This document shows, in pieces, positions 53,222 through 60,174 of a stretch of DNA of 64,000 bases (positions are counted from its first letter, which is position 1; each line of letters begins with the position of its first letter). The position numbers and the translations under genes are program-made. Origin of the DNA: Mucilaginibacter sabulilitoris (lineage in GTDB: Bacteria; Bacteroidota; Bacteroidia; Sphingobacteriales; Sphingobacteriaceae); the NCBI RefSeq assembly GCF_034262375.1, contig NZ_CP139558.1, positions 6,386,001-6,450,000 of the forward strand, in the 5' to 3' direction. A model generated the notes under the pieces. The model was not told the origin of the DNA, did no database searches, and saw nothing but the letters and a program-made list of their open reading frames with translations.

Positions 53222-53584
53222 ATGATTACCACCGTTACAGAAACAGATCGCTGGACAGATGTTTTTAAAACATCATCAGGGGCTATTTACCAAAGCGACG
53301 CCGAGCGTTGCTGGTATGTTGATTTTGCCGGCAAGGTTGCCAAATTTGATTATCGTTGCCTGCTAAAGTTACGCAAAGCGGTTTATCATATAGATATTGA
53401 GCAAACCCTGCTTAATACCACTAAAGATCCGGATGTGGAGATCATATTCATTTGCGCCTGCGATCATTGTTACGTACTATCATTGTTGCAGATCATCGCG
53501 TTGAAAGAATTACTGGAAGGTACTTTTGTAATGCTTGAACTTAACCACATTCTGCACGATCGCCTTTGCAGTATCCCGGCATAA
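53222..53584 (+). CDS. Hypothetical protein, cysteine-containing, possibly DUF6686-like
   Basis: From the ATG at 53222 the 120-residue protein reads as a small soluble domain: FKTSSGAIYQSDAERCWYVDFAGKVAKFDYRCLLKLRKAVYHIDIE, then IIFICACDHCYVLSLLQIIALKELLEGTFVMLELNHILH. The first segment looks like the beta-hairpin of uncharacterised DUF6686-type proteins, but the usual CxxC is reduced (ERCW). CACDHC holds three further Cys. No function is known. It is preceded by a possible metal-type operator and followed by a ferritin gene on the same strand 115 bp later. Confidence 0.68.
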   Translation: MITTVTETDRWTDVFKTSSGAIYQSDAERCWYVDFAGKVAKFDYRCLLKLRKAVYHIDIEQTLLNTTKDPDVEIIFICACDHCYVLSLLQIIALKELLEGTFVMLELNHILHDRLCSIPA

Positions 53585-53699
53585 AACCTATTTAGATTAA
53601 ATTCATATTGCGTTTAAATTGAACTAATGTAAACTTATAGCATTATTATTGTATATAATATTGATTATAAGTTTATTCAACTATTCAATTTAAAAGGAC

Positions 53700-54230
53700 A
53701 TGAAAGACCTACTCCGCATAAAAAGCCTTATTTCAAGTGACATTGAAACGCTTTTAAATCAGCAAGTAAAGAAAGAGGCATTCTCTTCATCTGTATATTT
53801 ATCAATGGCTTCATGGTGCAACCGTAACGGCTATGATTATTCGTCTGAATACTTTTTTAAACAGGCCGAAGAAGAAAGACACCACCAGCTAAAATTTTAC
53901 AAATACATCCTGGATATGGGCGGCAATGCCATATCTCCAGAGGTAACAGGTATCAAACAGGAATATAACTCATTCCGCGAAGTGTTTGAAGAAGCGCTGG
54001 ACCAGGAGATCAGCGTTACCAATTCTATCAAAAACATTTATGCCCGCTGCATGAAAGAGCAGGATTTTGTGAGTATGGAATTTTTAAACTGGTTCCTGAA
54101 AGAGCAACGTGAAGAAGAATACAAAGCCCGCCGCGCCCTTGAACTGTTTGAAGTTATCGGCGAAGAAGGTACCGGCAGATGGCAGATCGACAAACATGTT
54201 GGCGATATCAAATACGATAGCGAAGCGTAA
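53700..54230 (+). CDS. Non-haem ferritin
   Basis: The 176-residue four-helix protein stores iron and oxidises Fe(II) at a di-iron site. Ligand motifs are present: the Glu in NQQVKKEAFSSSVYLSMASWCNRNGYDYSSEYFFKQAEEERHHQLKFYKYI (Tyr, Glu and His of the ferroxidase centre), then LDQEISVTNSIKNIYARCMKEQD and LNWFLKEQREEEYKARRALELF with Glu/Gln ligands. Length is that of bacterial FtnA. It lies downstream of a possible metal-type operator and ends in a repeat-borne terminator. Confidence 0.95.
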   Translation: MKDLLRIKSLISSDIETLLNQQVKKEAFSSSVYLSMASWCNRNGYDYSSEYFFKQAEEERHHQLKFYKYILDMGGNAISPEVTGIKQEYNSFREVFEEALDQEISVTNSIKNIYARCMKEQDFVSMEFLNWFLKEQREEEYKARRALELFEVIGEEGTGRWQIDKHVGDIKYDSEA

Positions 54231-54374
54231 ACTCACCCCGTCTGCGCTACGCTGGACGACCCTCTTTCCACCGAAGGTGAAAAGAGGGTTTTTATTTTAT
54301 TTCAACTCATTCAATGCCCTCTTTCCGCCGAAGGCGAAGAGAGGGATGGCGAGCAAAGCGATGTCAGGGTGAGT
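54231..54374. repeat. ACTCACCC...GGGTGAGT inverted-repeat element with two inner hairpins
   Basis: Ends ACTCACCC and GGGTGAGT are inverted repeats. Inside are two related hairpins, CCCTCTTTCCACCGAAGGTG and CCCTCTTTCCGCCGAAGGCG with their complements. The element begins at the base after the ferritin stop codon. Confidence 0.75.
54260..54298 (+). terminator. Terminator formed by the repeat element, behind ferritin
   Basis: CCCTCTTT-CCACC pairs with GGTG-AAAGAGGG around GAA, followed by TTTTTATTTTATTT. It is the left hairpin of the 144-bp repeat element. Confidence 0.85.
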
Positions 54375-54402
54375 CTAATAATGAGACAATTATATCAGGG
54401 AT

Positions 54403-54660
54403 TTATATCAAATCCAGTAATTTCAAAACATCTTTAGCGTGATACTCCTTTAGCCAGGTGTTACCCGGTTGAATGCTGCACACTGGCGCGTATTTACATC
54501 GGTCGGTGCATTCTGTTTCAATAACTTCAATCTCCTCCGATCCGTGATGGTGCTTGGCGTATGACTTTGCAAGTTTATACATATCCTTACCTCCCCTTTT
54601 TCCGCATTTGCTCCCGGTACATACATAAAGTACTTTATCGGGTATGGTAAACTTACTCAT
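54403..54660 (-). CDS. [2Fe-2S] thioredoxin-like ferredoxin domain protein
   Basis: The 85-residue protein has the Cys pattern of thioredoxin-fold [2Fe-2S] proteins: YVCTGSKCGKRGG near the N-terminus (residues 14 and 19) and ECTDRCKYAPVCSIQPGNTW (two or three Cys near 50-61). It probably carries an iron-sulfur cluster and passes electrons to an unknown partner. It is cytoplasmic and convergent with the ferritin gene; the two iron-related genes sit next to each other but are not in one operon. Confidence 0.85.
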   Translation of the reverse strand: MSKFTIPDKVLYVCTGSKCGKRGGKDMYKLAKSYAKHHHGSEEIEVIETECTDRCKYAPVCSIQPGNTWLKEYHAKDVLKLLDLI

Positions 54661-54730
54661 GATAATCTTTGCTTAATATAAAACAGCAACAAAGTTAACA
54701 CAATAAAGTTCCATTTGCGTCATTTCCAGA

Positions 54731-55336
54731 TCATTCAAAATTTTTCACATAATCTGCCAAGGGCTCCAAATCCATTTGTTTGCGCAATTTATCAACCGAT
54801 TGAGGGTATTTTAATGGAAAGGGTAAAAACTTACCGGTCTTGTCATTCCTTGATAGCTGGGTGCCATAAATTTGCTTCTGATTTTTGTTAATCAAAATTC
54901 TGTCAGCCAGGTACGCGTAATTCCTTTTACTGGCATTACTTTTATCTATTTCTTTCTTCATCAGAGACAGCACATGCTCCTGAAAAGGCACATCGTCGTC
55001 ACAGTGTTGTATTATCGCCCAAAAATCATTGCTTGTTTCACCAATCAGGTTATATCCTGGGTATCCAAACTTCCTGATGATCTTTTTAGCTTTTATTTCA
55101 TTGGCCCGGTCTGTTTCGCTCCATTTACGCTGGATGGTTTCGTCGCTGTATACCGATTTTTCTTTCCGTTGCACCTTAAGATACTCCTTACGCCAAAACT
55201 GATCATACTTAAACATGGTATCAATTTGGTTAATCAATGCGGTATTCTTTTTTCCAGTCTGGGCAAGCGGCGCAACAATAAAATAACCCGACATAAGTGC
55301 AATAAGAAAAGCGATTTTTATAAGTATTGATTTCAT
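54731..55336 (-). CDS. DUF6624 family secreted protein
   Basis: The 201-residue protein has a signal-anchor-like leader (IKIAFLIALMSGYFIVAPLAQ). It then shows the DUF6624 pattern: INQIDTMFKYDQFWRKEY, ANEIKAKKIIRKFGYPGYNLIGETSNDFWAIIQHCDDDVPFQ, and YLADRILINKNQKQIYGTQLS close to the C-terminus. The conserved QHxDxDxxFQ and QxYGTQ blocks are kept. Function is unknown. It is divergent from the SRPBCC-ArsR operon and shares its promoter region. Confidence 0.82.
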   Translation of the reverse strand: MKSILIKIAFLIALMSGYFIVAPLAQTGKKNTALINQIDTMFKYDQFWRKEYLKVQRKEKSVYSDETIQRKWSETDRANEIKAKKIIRKFGYPGYNLIGETSNDFWAIIQHCDDDVPFQEHVLSLMKKEIDKSNASKRNYAYLADRILINKNQKQIYGTQLSRNDKTGKFLPFPLKYPQSVDKLRKQMDLEPLADYVKNFE

Positions 55337-55398
55337 TGAATTATTTTTAAACTAAATATATAGTTAATAAAAACCCCTGCCAAATAATAAAAATTATA

Positions 55399-55447
55399 TT
55401 TGCGTAACCCAAACGTTACATATATATTTGCGTAACCCGTTAGTTAC
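55399..55447 (+). promoter_or_regulatory. Promoter with two GTAAC-N6-GTTAC operators
   Basis: Inverted repeats GTAAC-CCAAAC-GTTAC (55404-55419) and GTAAC-CCGTTA-GTTAC (55432-55447) lie 28 bp apart in a direct repeat starting TATATTTGCGTAACCC. TTTG at 55399-55402 and TATATTTG at 55423-55430 with 20 bp between match the Bacteroidota -33/-7 promoter. A repressor on these sites would block the promoter. Confidence 0.7.
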
Positions 55448-55452
55448 ACATA

Positions 55453-55890
55453 ATGAAAAGAGATCTTGTTATTAAATGGTACTTCCCGCATTCGCCCGAT
55501 AAGGTTTGGGAGTGCCTCACCTCGCCCGAGCTGGTAAACCAGTGGTTAATGAAAAATGATTTTAAGCCGGTAGTTGGCCACAAATTTCAGTTTCATAGCA
55601 AACCTCTGCCCAAAATGGGTTGGGATGGCATTGTTTATTGCGAAGTGCTTGAGGTGGTGCCTAATCAAAAACTGGTATATACCTGGAAAGGCGGTCCGCG
55701 CCCCGGTGTTATTGGTTTAGATACCCTGCTCACATGGACACTGGAACCTGACGGCGAAGGAACCCGGATGGTGCTGGAACATAGCGGCTTTAAAGGTTTC
55801 AAAAACATGATTGCCAGTATGTTTATGGAAAACGGATGGAAAAAAGGAATCGCCCGCCGGATGGGTAAAGTATTAAATGAAATGCCATGA
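55453..55890 (+). CDS. SRPBCC (AHSA1-type) domain protein
   Basis: The 145-residue protein reads as a START-like ligand pocket: IKWYFPHSPDKVWECLTSPELVNQWLMKNDFKPVVGHKFQFHSKP, then KLVYTWKGGPRPGVIGLDTLLTWTLEPDGEGTRMVLEHSGFKG. This is the activator-of-Hsp90 (AHSA1) type often paired with ArsR regulators. It is cytoplasmic with an unknown ligand. Its stop overlaps the ArsR start by 4 bp (ATGA), so the two are translationally coupled. The order with SRPBCC first is the reverse of the usual ArsR-SRPBCC pair. Confidence 0.9.
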   Translation: MKRDLVIKWYFPHSPDKVWECLTSPELVNQWLMKNDFKPVVGHKFQFHSKPLPKMGWDGIVYCEVLEVVPNQKLVYTWKGGPRPGVIGLDTLLTWTLEPDGEGTRMVLEHSGFKGFKNMIASMFMENGWKKGIARRMGKVLNEMP

Positions 55891-56210
55891 GAACAAGCAC
55901 AGACCCCTTTCAGGCTCTTGCCGACCCGGGCAGGCGCGCCATATTAATGCTGCTTTCCCAGGATAAACAGTCTATCAACAGCATTGCGGGTAATTTTGAT
56001 ATTAGTCGCCCGGCAGTTTCCAAACATGTAAAAGTGCTGTATGAGGCCGGCCTCATCCTGATCAAAGACAGCGGCCGTGAACGGTATTGCGAACTGAACG
56101 CTGCCGGTTTTGATGAGGTAAAACAATGGCTGGGCTACTTTGATAAGTTCTGGAACAACAAACTGCAAAACCTCGAAAACCTATTAAATCAAAAACATAA
56201 TACTAAATAA
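55887..56210 (+). CDS. ArsR family winged-helix regulator
   Basis: The 107-residue protein has one winged-helix domain: DPFQALADPGRRAILMLLSQDKQSINSIAGNFDISRPAVSKHVKVLYEAGLILIKDSGRERYCELNAAGFDEVKQWLG. No CxC metal-binding motif is seen, so it is of the non-metal ArsR group that senses organic ligands or partners with SRPBCC proteins. It is the likely binder of the two GTAAC-N6-GTTAC sites in front of the operon and thus probably autoregulatory (inference). Confidence 0.93.
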   Translation: MRTSTDPFQALADPGRRAILMLLSQDKQSINSIAGNFDISRPAVSKHVKVLYEAGLILIKDSGRERYCELNAAGFDEVKQWLGYFDKFWNNKLQNLENLLNQKHNTK

Positions 56211-56211
56211 C

Positions 56212-56565
56212 ATGAAAGCAATTGAAATTATTTCCATCCCGGTTACCGACCAGGCAAAAGCAAAGGCATTTTACCAGCAGCTGGGCTTTGAGGTTGTTAC
56301 CGAAGCTCCCTTCGGCCCTGATCAGTACTGGATCCAGATGGCCTTCCCGGGTGCTGCCGTTTCTATTACGCTGGTAACCTGGTTCCCGGAAATGACAGCG
56401 GGAAGCCTGCGCGGCTTTGTGGTTAAAACCGATGACCTTGATGCCGACATTCGCGACCTTACCGCCAAAGGAATTAAACTGGGCGAAGTTGACCACACGC
56501 CATGGGGTAAATTTCTTTCAGTAAAAGATCCGGATGGCAATACTGTAAGCCTGCATGCTGATTAA
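56212..56565 (+). CDS. VOC family (glyoxalase/bleomycin-resistance fold) protein
   Basis: The 117-residue protein has the two beta-alpha-beta-beta-beta units of VOC proteins: ISIPVTDQAKAKAFYQQLGFEVVTEAPFGPDQYWIQMAFPG and GFVVKTDDLDADIRDLTAKGIKLGEVDHTPWGKFLSVKDPDGNTVSLHAD. The final DPDGNTVSL is characteristic. Metal-ligand His/Glu positions are only partly recognisable, so the reaction is open; a glyoxalase-like or ligand-binding role is possible. It starts one base after the ArsR stop and is the third gene of that operon. Confidence 0.88.
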   Translation: MKAIEIISIPVTDQAKAKAFYQQLGFEVVTEAPFGPDQYWIQMAFPGAAVSITLVTWFPEMTAGSLRGFVVKTDDLDADIRDLTAKGIKLGEVDHTPWGKFLSVKDPDGNTVSLHAD

Positions 56566-56572
56566 TGATATT

Positions 56573-56664
56573 GTCTGAACCACGATTAAACAGATTTATC
56601 AGATTTTTGGGATTTGATTTAAAATAGTGAAAATTACCTTAATCTGTTTAATCGTGGTTCTGAC
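56573..56664. repeat. Inverted-repeat element GTCTGAACCACG...
   Basis: Left arm GTCTGAACCACGATTAAACA continuing to GATT matches the reverse complement of the right arm (GTCAGAACCACG and onward) over 24 bp with one difference, around a 44-bp AT-rich centre. It follows the VOC gene by 7 bp. Confidence 0.8.
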
Positions 56665-56715
56665 AAAAAAATTTAAAAAATCATCTGCACATTTGCACAT
56701 CTAACATCTGCACAT

Positions 56716-57279
56716 TTGAAAAAGTATTCTGTCTTATTCCTTATCGTTCTTTTTACTTTATGGGGCTGTAATCCCCGGCCCGATAATCTTTATAAAGTAG
56801 TAAAAATAAAAGACGGCGACACGTTAGGCTTGCTCACTAACGATAATCAACAGGTCACCGGGCGTCTTGCAGAGGTCGACTGTCCCGAAAAATCACAGGC
56901 TTTTGGGCAGGCGGCTAAAAAATTCACCTCCGACTTATGTTTTGGCAAGGATGTTAAACTGGTGGGCGATACCAAAGACCGCTATGGCCGCACCGTCGCT
57001 GTAGTACTTTTAACCGATGGCACCAATGTAAATTATCAGCTGGTAAAGAACGGTTATGCCTTGCAATATAAAGCTTATTCAAAAAGCGTTGAGTTAGCCG
57101 ATTTAGAACAACAGGCCCGCGAAAACAAGCTGGGCCTCTGGCAGGATGCTAACCCCACCCGCCCTGGGAATTTCGCAGAGAAAAGAAACCTTCAAGTACG
57201 GAACATAAGCCTGCTAAAAAACATTACCGGAAGCGTAAACCAAAGCTTGAGTATACCTTTTAAAATACTAACTTTATAG
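56716..57279 (+). CDS. Staphylococcal-nuclease-like (thermonuclease) lipoprotein
   Basis: The 187-residue protein starts at a TTG and has a lipoprotein signal (LFLIVLFTLWGC, Cys at about residue 18). The OB-fold SNase domain follows: VVKIKDGDTLGLLTNDNQQVTGRLAEVDCPEKSQAFGQAAKKF with Arg and Glu of the active site, then GDTKDRYGRTVAVVLLTDGTNVNYQLVKNGYALQY with the second Arg, and GLWQDANPTRPGNF. It likely cleaves DNA or RNA at the cell surface using calcium. The start codon lies within a run of CATCTGCACATTTG-like repeats. It is followed by the penicillin acylase gene 13 bp later. Confidence 0.88.
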   Translation: MKKYSVLFLIVLFTLWGCNPRPDNLYKVVKIKDGDTLGLLTNDNQQVTGRLAEVDCPEKSQAFGQAAKKFTSDLCFGKDVKLVGDTKDRYGRTVAVVLLTDGTNVNYQLVKNGYALQYKAYSKSVELADLEQQARENKLGLWQDANPTRPGNFAEKRNLQVRNISLLKNITGSVNQSLSIPFKILTL

Positions 57280-57292
57280 CAATAACATACCT

Positions 57293-59728
57293 ATGAAGTT
57301 TATCAAAGCCTTTTCAGCCATAGCCTTTACACTGATATTGATTTGGGCGTTGCAAAGAAAATTTGGCCCTGTACCACCGATTGGCAATTTTTTAAGTCCG
57401 GCGGATGGTTTTTGGCAAAATGCAGAAAGCAAGAACCTTTTACCAACAACGCATTTAATGCTCCCCGGTCTTACCGGCAAGGTCACGGTTAAATACGACG
57501 AAAATCGCATCCCCCATATTTTTGCCGAAAACGAGCACGACCTGTATTATGCACAGGGCTATATAACCGCTACAGACCGCCTCTGGCAAATGGATATTCA
57601 AACCCGGCAGGCAGCGGGCAGGCTGGCCGAAGTACTTGGCCCGCAACTGGTGGAGGTTGATCGCTACCACCGCCGTATGGGCATGGTTTTTGGCGCCGAA
57701 AAAACCTTAAAGGCCATGATGCAGGAACCTGCCGTACGCCAGATGATACTGGCCTATACCGATGGCATTAACGCGTATATTCATCGGTTGCACCCAAGGC
57801 AATACCCTATTGAGTTTAAAATGCTTGATTATGCTCCGGAAGACTGGCAGCCTATCAACTGCGCATTTTTGCTCAAGCTCATGAGCGAAACCCTGGCCGG
57901 CGGCTCCAACGAGTTTGCCATGAGTAATATTTTAAAACACTTTGGCCCTGCTACCACTAATGATCTGTTCCCGGATTACCCCATGCATGAAGACCCCATT
58001 ATTCCTGTAGGTACCAAATGGGATTTTAAACCACTGGCTATTCCGCAACAATCAGCAAGCTTTTTGGCCCAGATGAATGACAGCGCTAAGCGTGTGGTAA
58101 AAGCCGAGGGTATTGGCAGCAATAACTGGGCGGTATCGGGCAGTAAAACAGCCAATGGTTATCCTATTTTAGCAAACGACCCGCATTTAAACCTCACCTT
58201 TCCATCTATATGGTACCAGGTGCAGCTTACTGCGCCATCGGTAAATGTTTATGGGGTATCGTTACCAGGTTCGCCCTGTGTAATATTGGGCTTCAATAAC
58301 AACATTAGCTGGGGCATAACCAATGTTGATGCAGATGTACTTGACTGGTACCAGATAAAATTCAAAGACAGTAAAAAAGAAGAATACTGGTACAACAACC
58401 AGTGGAACAAAACCAACCGCAGGGTTGAGGTGATCAATATACGCGGGCAGGCACCTTTGTACGATACCGTCATTTATACCCACCATGGCCCGGTAGTTTA
58501 TGAAAGCAAGGCAAAAAAAGGCGACGGGCCCGATTTTGTACCCGTAGGTGATGCCCTCAGATGGATAGCCCATGATGAGTCGGACGAGTTGATGACCATG
58601 TACATTTTAAACAAGGGCAAAAATTATGATGATTATCGTAAGGCGCTTACCTATTTTAATGCCCCGGCATCAAACTTTGTGTTTGCCAGCAAGAACAATG
58701 ACATTGCCATCACCCCCAACGGAAAATATCCTTTAAAATATAAAGACCAGGGGAAATTTATACTGGATGGCACCGACCCTGCCGACGACTGGCATGGCTG
58801 GATCCCCTTTGATCAGAACCCTACGGTTAAAAATCCGCCCCGGGGCTTTGTAAGTTCGGCCAATCAATCATCAACTGATCCATCTTATCCGTATTACATC
58901 AACTGGTCATTTGCGCCTTATGAACGCGGCAAGCGCATTAACGACCGGCTTACAGTCATGCAACACGCCACTATAGATAGTATGCGTATTTTACAAACAG
59001 ATACCTATAGCATCCGCGCGCAGGATATTTTACCAACCATGTTAAAATACGTTGATGTATCAAAGCTGGATAAAACACAGTTAACAGCTCTCAATATGTT
59101 AAAAACCTGGGACAAGGATTTTACCATACAATCAACCGGCTCAACCATATTAAATACCTGGTGGCAAAAAATGTACAGCATGATCTGGAGCGATGAATTC
59201 GCAGATAAAAGCCTGCAGGAAAACTACCCGTCTGTTGACCGTACCGAACAGCTATTGCTAAAAGAACCCGACTCCAAATGGTTTGACAATATAAAAACCC
59301 CTGCGAAGGAAACCTGCGCCGATATTATAAATCAATCATACAAAGCCGCCATTACCGAATTGGTTAAACAATTTGGCAAACCGGGCAAAAGCTGGGACTG
59401 GGGAAATGTTAAAAAAATGGAGATAATGCACCTTACCCGGCAGGAGGCATTCAGCTCGGGTAATTTCCCAACCGGTGGCACAGGCTCAACCGTTAATGCG
59501 CTGAATAACGGGCACGGTCCGTCATGGCGCATGGTGGTACAAATGGGCCCCAAAGTAAAAGGCTATGGCATTTTACCCGGTGGGGAGTCAGGTAACCCAG
59601 GCAGCTTTTTTTACAGCGATATGCTCAAAGCATGGCAAAAAGGCCAGCTGAAGGAACTGCTGTTCCTGCAATCGGACGATGAAATGTCCGACCGTATAAA
59701 AAGCACTTTAAACATAGGCAGTAAATAG
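57293..59728 (+). CDS. Penicillin acylase family N-terminal nucleophile hydrolase
   Basis: The 811-residue precursor has a membrane segment at the N-terminus (FSAIAFTLILIWAL), an alpha-chain region starting VTVKYDENRIPHIFAENEHDLYYAQGYITATDRLWQMD and a self-cleavage site before the catalytic Ser in GSNNWAVSGSKTANG (about residue 276). The beta-chain continues with LANDPHLNLTFPSIWYQVQL. These enzymes hydrolyse amide bonds of acyl-amino compounds, including N-acyl homoserine lactones in some cases; the true substrate is unknown. It is exported. It is close behind the nuclease gene and probably co-transcribed. Confidence 0.92.
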   Translation: MKFIKAFSAIAFTLILIWALQRKFGPVPPIGNFLSPADGFWQNAESKNLLPTTHLMLPGLTGKVTVKYDENRIPHIFAENEHDLYYAQGYITATDRLWQMDIQTRQAAGRLAEVLGPQLVEVDRYHRRMGMVFGAEKTLKAMMQEPAVRQMILAYTDGINAYIHRLHPRQYPIEFKMLDYAPEDWQPINCAFLLKLMSETLAGGSNEFAMSNILKHFGPATTNDLFPDYPMHEDPIIPVGTKWDFKPLAIPQQSASFLAQMNDSAKRVVKAEGIGSNNWAVSGSKTANGYPILANDPHLNLTFPSIWYQVQLTAPSVNVYGVSLPGSPCVILGFNNNISWGITNVDADVLDWYQIKFKDSKKEEYWYNNQWNKTNRRVEVINIRGQAPLYDTVIYTHHGPVVYESKAKKGDGPDFVPVGDALRWIAHDESDELMTMYILNKGKNYDDYRKALTYFNAPASNFVFASKNNDIAITPNGKYPLKYKDQGKFILDGTDPADDWHGWIPFDQNPTVKNPPRGFVSSANQSSTDPSYPYYINWSFAPYERGKRINDRLTVMQHATIDSMRILQTDTYSIRAQDILPTMLKYVDVSKLDKTQLTALNMLKTWDKDFTIQSTGSTILNTWWQKMYSMIWSDEFADKSLQENYPSVDRTEQLLLKEPDSKWFDNIKTPAKETCADIINQSYKAAITELVKQFGKPGKSWDWGNVKKMEIMHLTRQEAFSSGNFPTGGTGSTVNALNNGHGPSWRMVVQMGPKVKGYGILPGGESGNPGSFFYSDMLKAWQKGQLKELLFLQSDDEMSDRIKSTLNIGSK

Positions 59729-59729
59729 C

Positions 59730-59813
59730 AGTATAAGTATAAAGTATCATGACTTTTAAAAAGTATCGAAAAACTACAGATATCTTGATATTTTATACTA
59801 ACTACCTTATACT
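59730..59813. repeat. Imperfect inverted-repeat element AGTATAAG...
   Basis: Words AGTATAAG (59730-59737) and GTATAAAGTATC (59737-59748) reappear as complements at 59806-59813 and 59787-59798 (one mismatch). The centre is AT-rich. It lies right after the penicillin acylase stop codon. Confidence 0.6.
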
Positions 59814-59835
59814 AAACTAACAAAAAATAAACATT

Positions 59836-60171
59836 ATGTTATTCCTCATCATACTCATATTATCATTTGCAAGCGGTTTTTTCCTGCCCTGGTGGGTGGT
59901 GGCTATTGCCGCGTTTTCGGCGGCATTTTTTGCAGGTAAAACAGCTATGCAGGCATTTTGGTCGGGATTTTTGGCAGTATTTATTGTGTGGATAGTGCTG
60001 GCCCTGTTCAAAAGCATCCCCAATGACCATATTTTGGCAAAAAGGGTGGCAGCGTTATTTCATTTACCCGGCTGGGGCTACCTGTTGTTCATTACCGGGA
60101 TAATAGGCGGCCTGGTGAGTGGCTTTGCCGCGCTTTCGGGTCTGTTATTAAAGCGGGCCTTCGAAAAATAA
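59836..60171 (+). CDS. Small integral membrane protein
   Basis: The 111-residue protein has three hydrophobic segments (LFLIILILSFASGFFL and WWVVAIAAFSAAFFAG, FWSGFLAVFIVWIVLALF, and LLFITGIIGGLVSGFAALSGLLL) with few charges. I do not recognise a family or function. It stands between penicillin acylase and an IS element. The IS left inverted repeat starts 3 bp after its stop codon, so its own terminator may have been replaced by the hairpin at the IS end. Confidence 0.72.
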   Translation: MLFLIILILSFASGFFLPWWVVAIAAFSAAFFAGKTAMQAFWSGFLAVFIVWIVLALFKSIPNDHILAKRVAALFHLPGWGYLLFITGIIGGLVSGFAALSGLLLKRAFEK

Positions 60172-60174
60172 GTT

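Noticed and set aside
56681..56718. CATCTGCACATTTG direct repeats as a CRISPR-like array
   Set aside because: Only two or three short copies with almost no spacers; it is simple repeat DNA.
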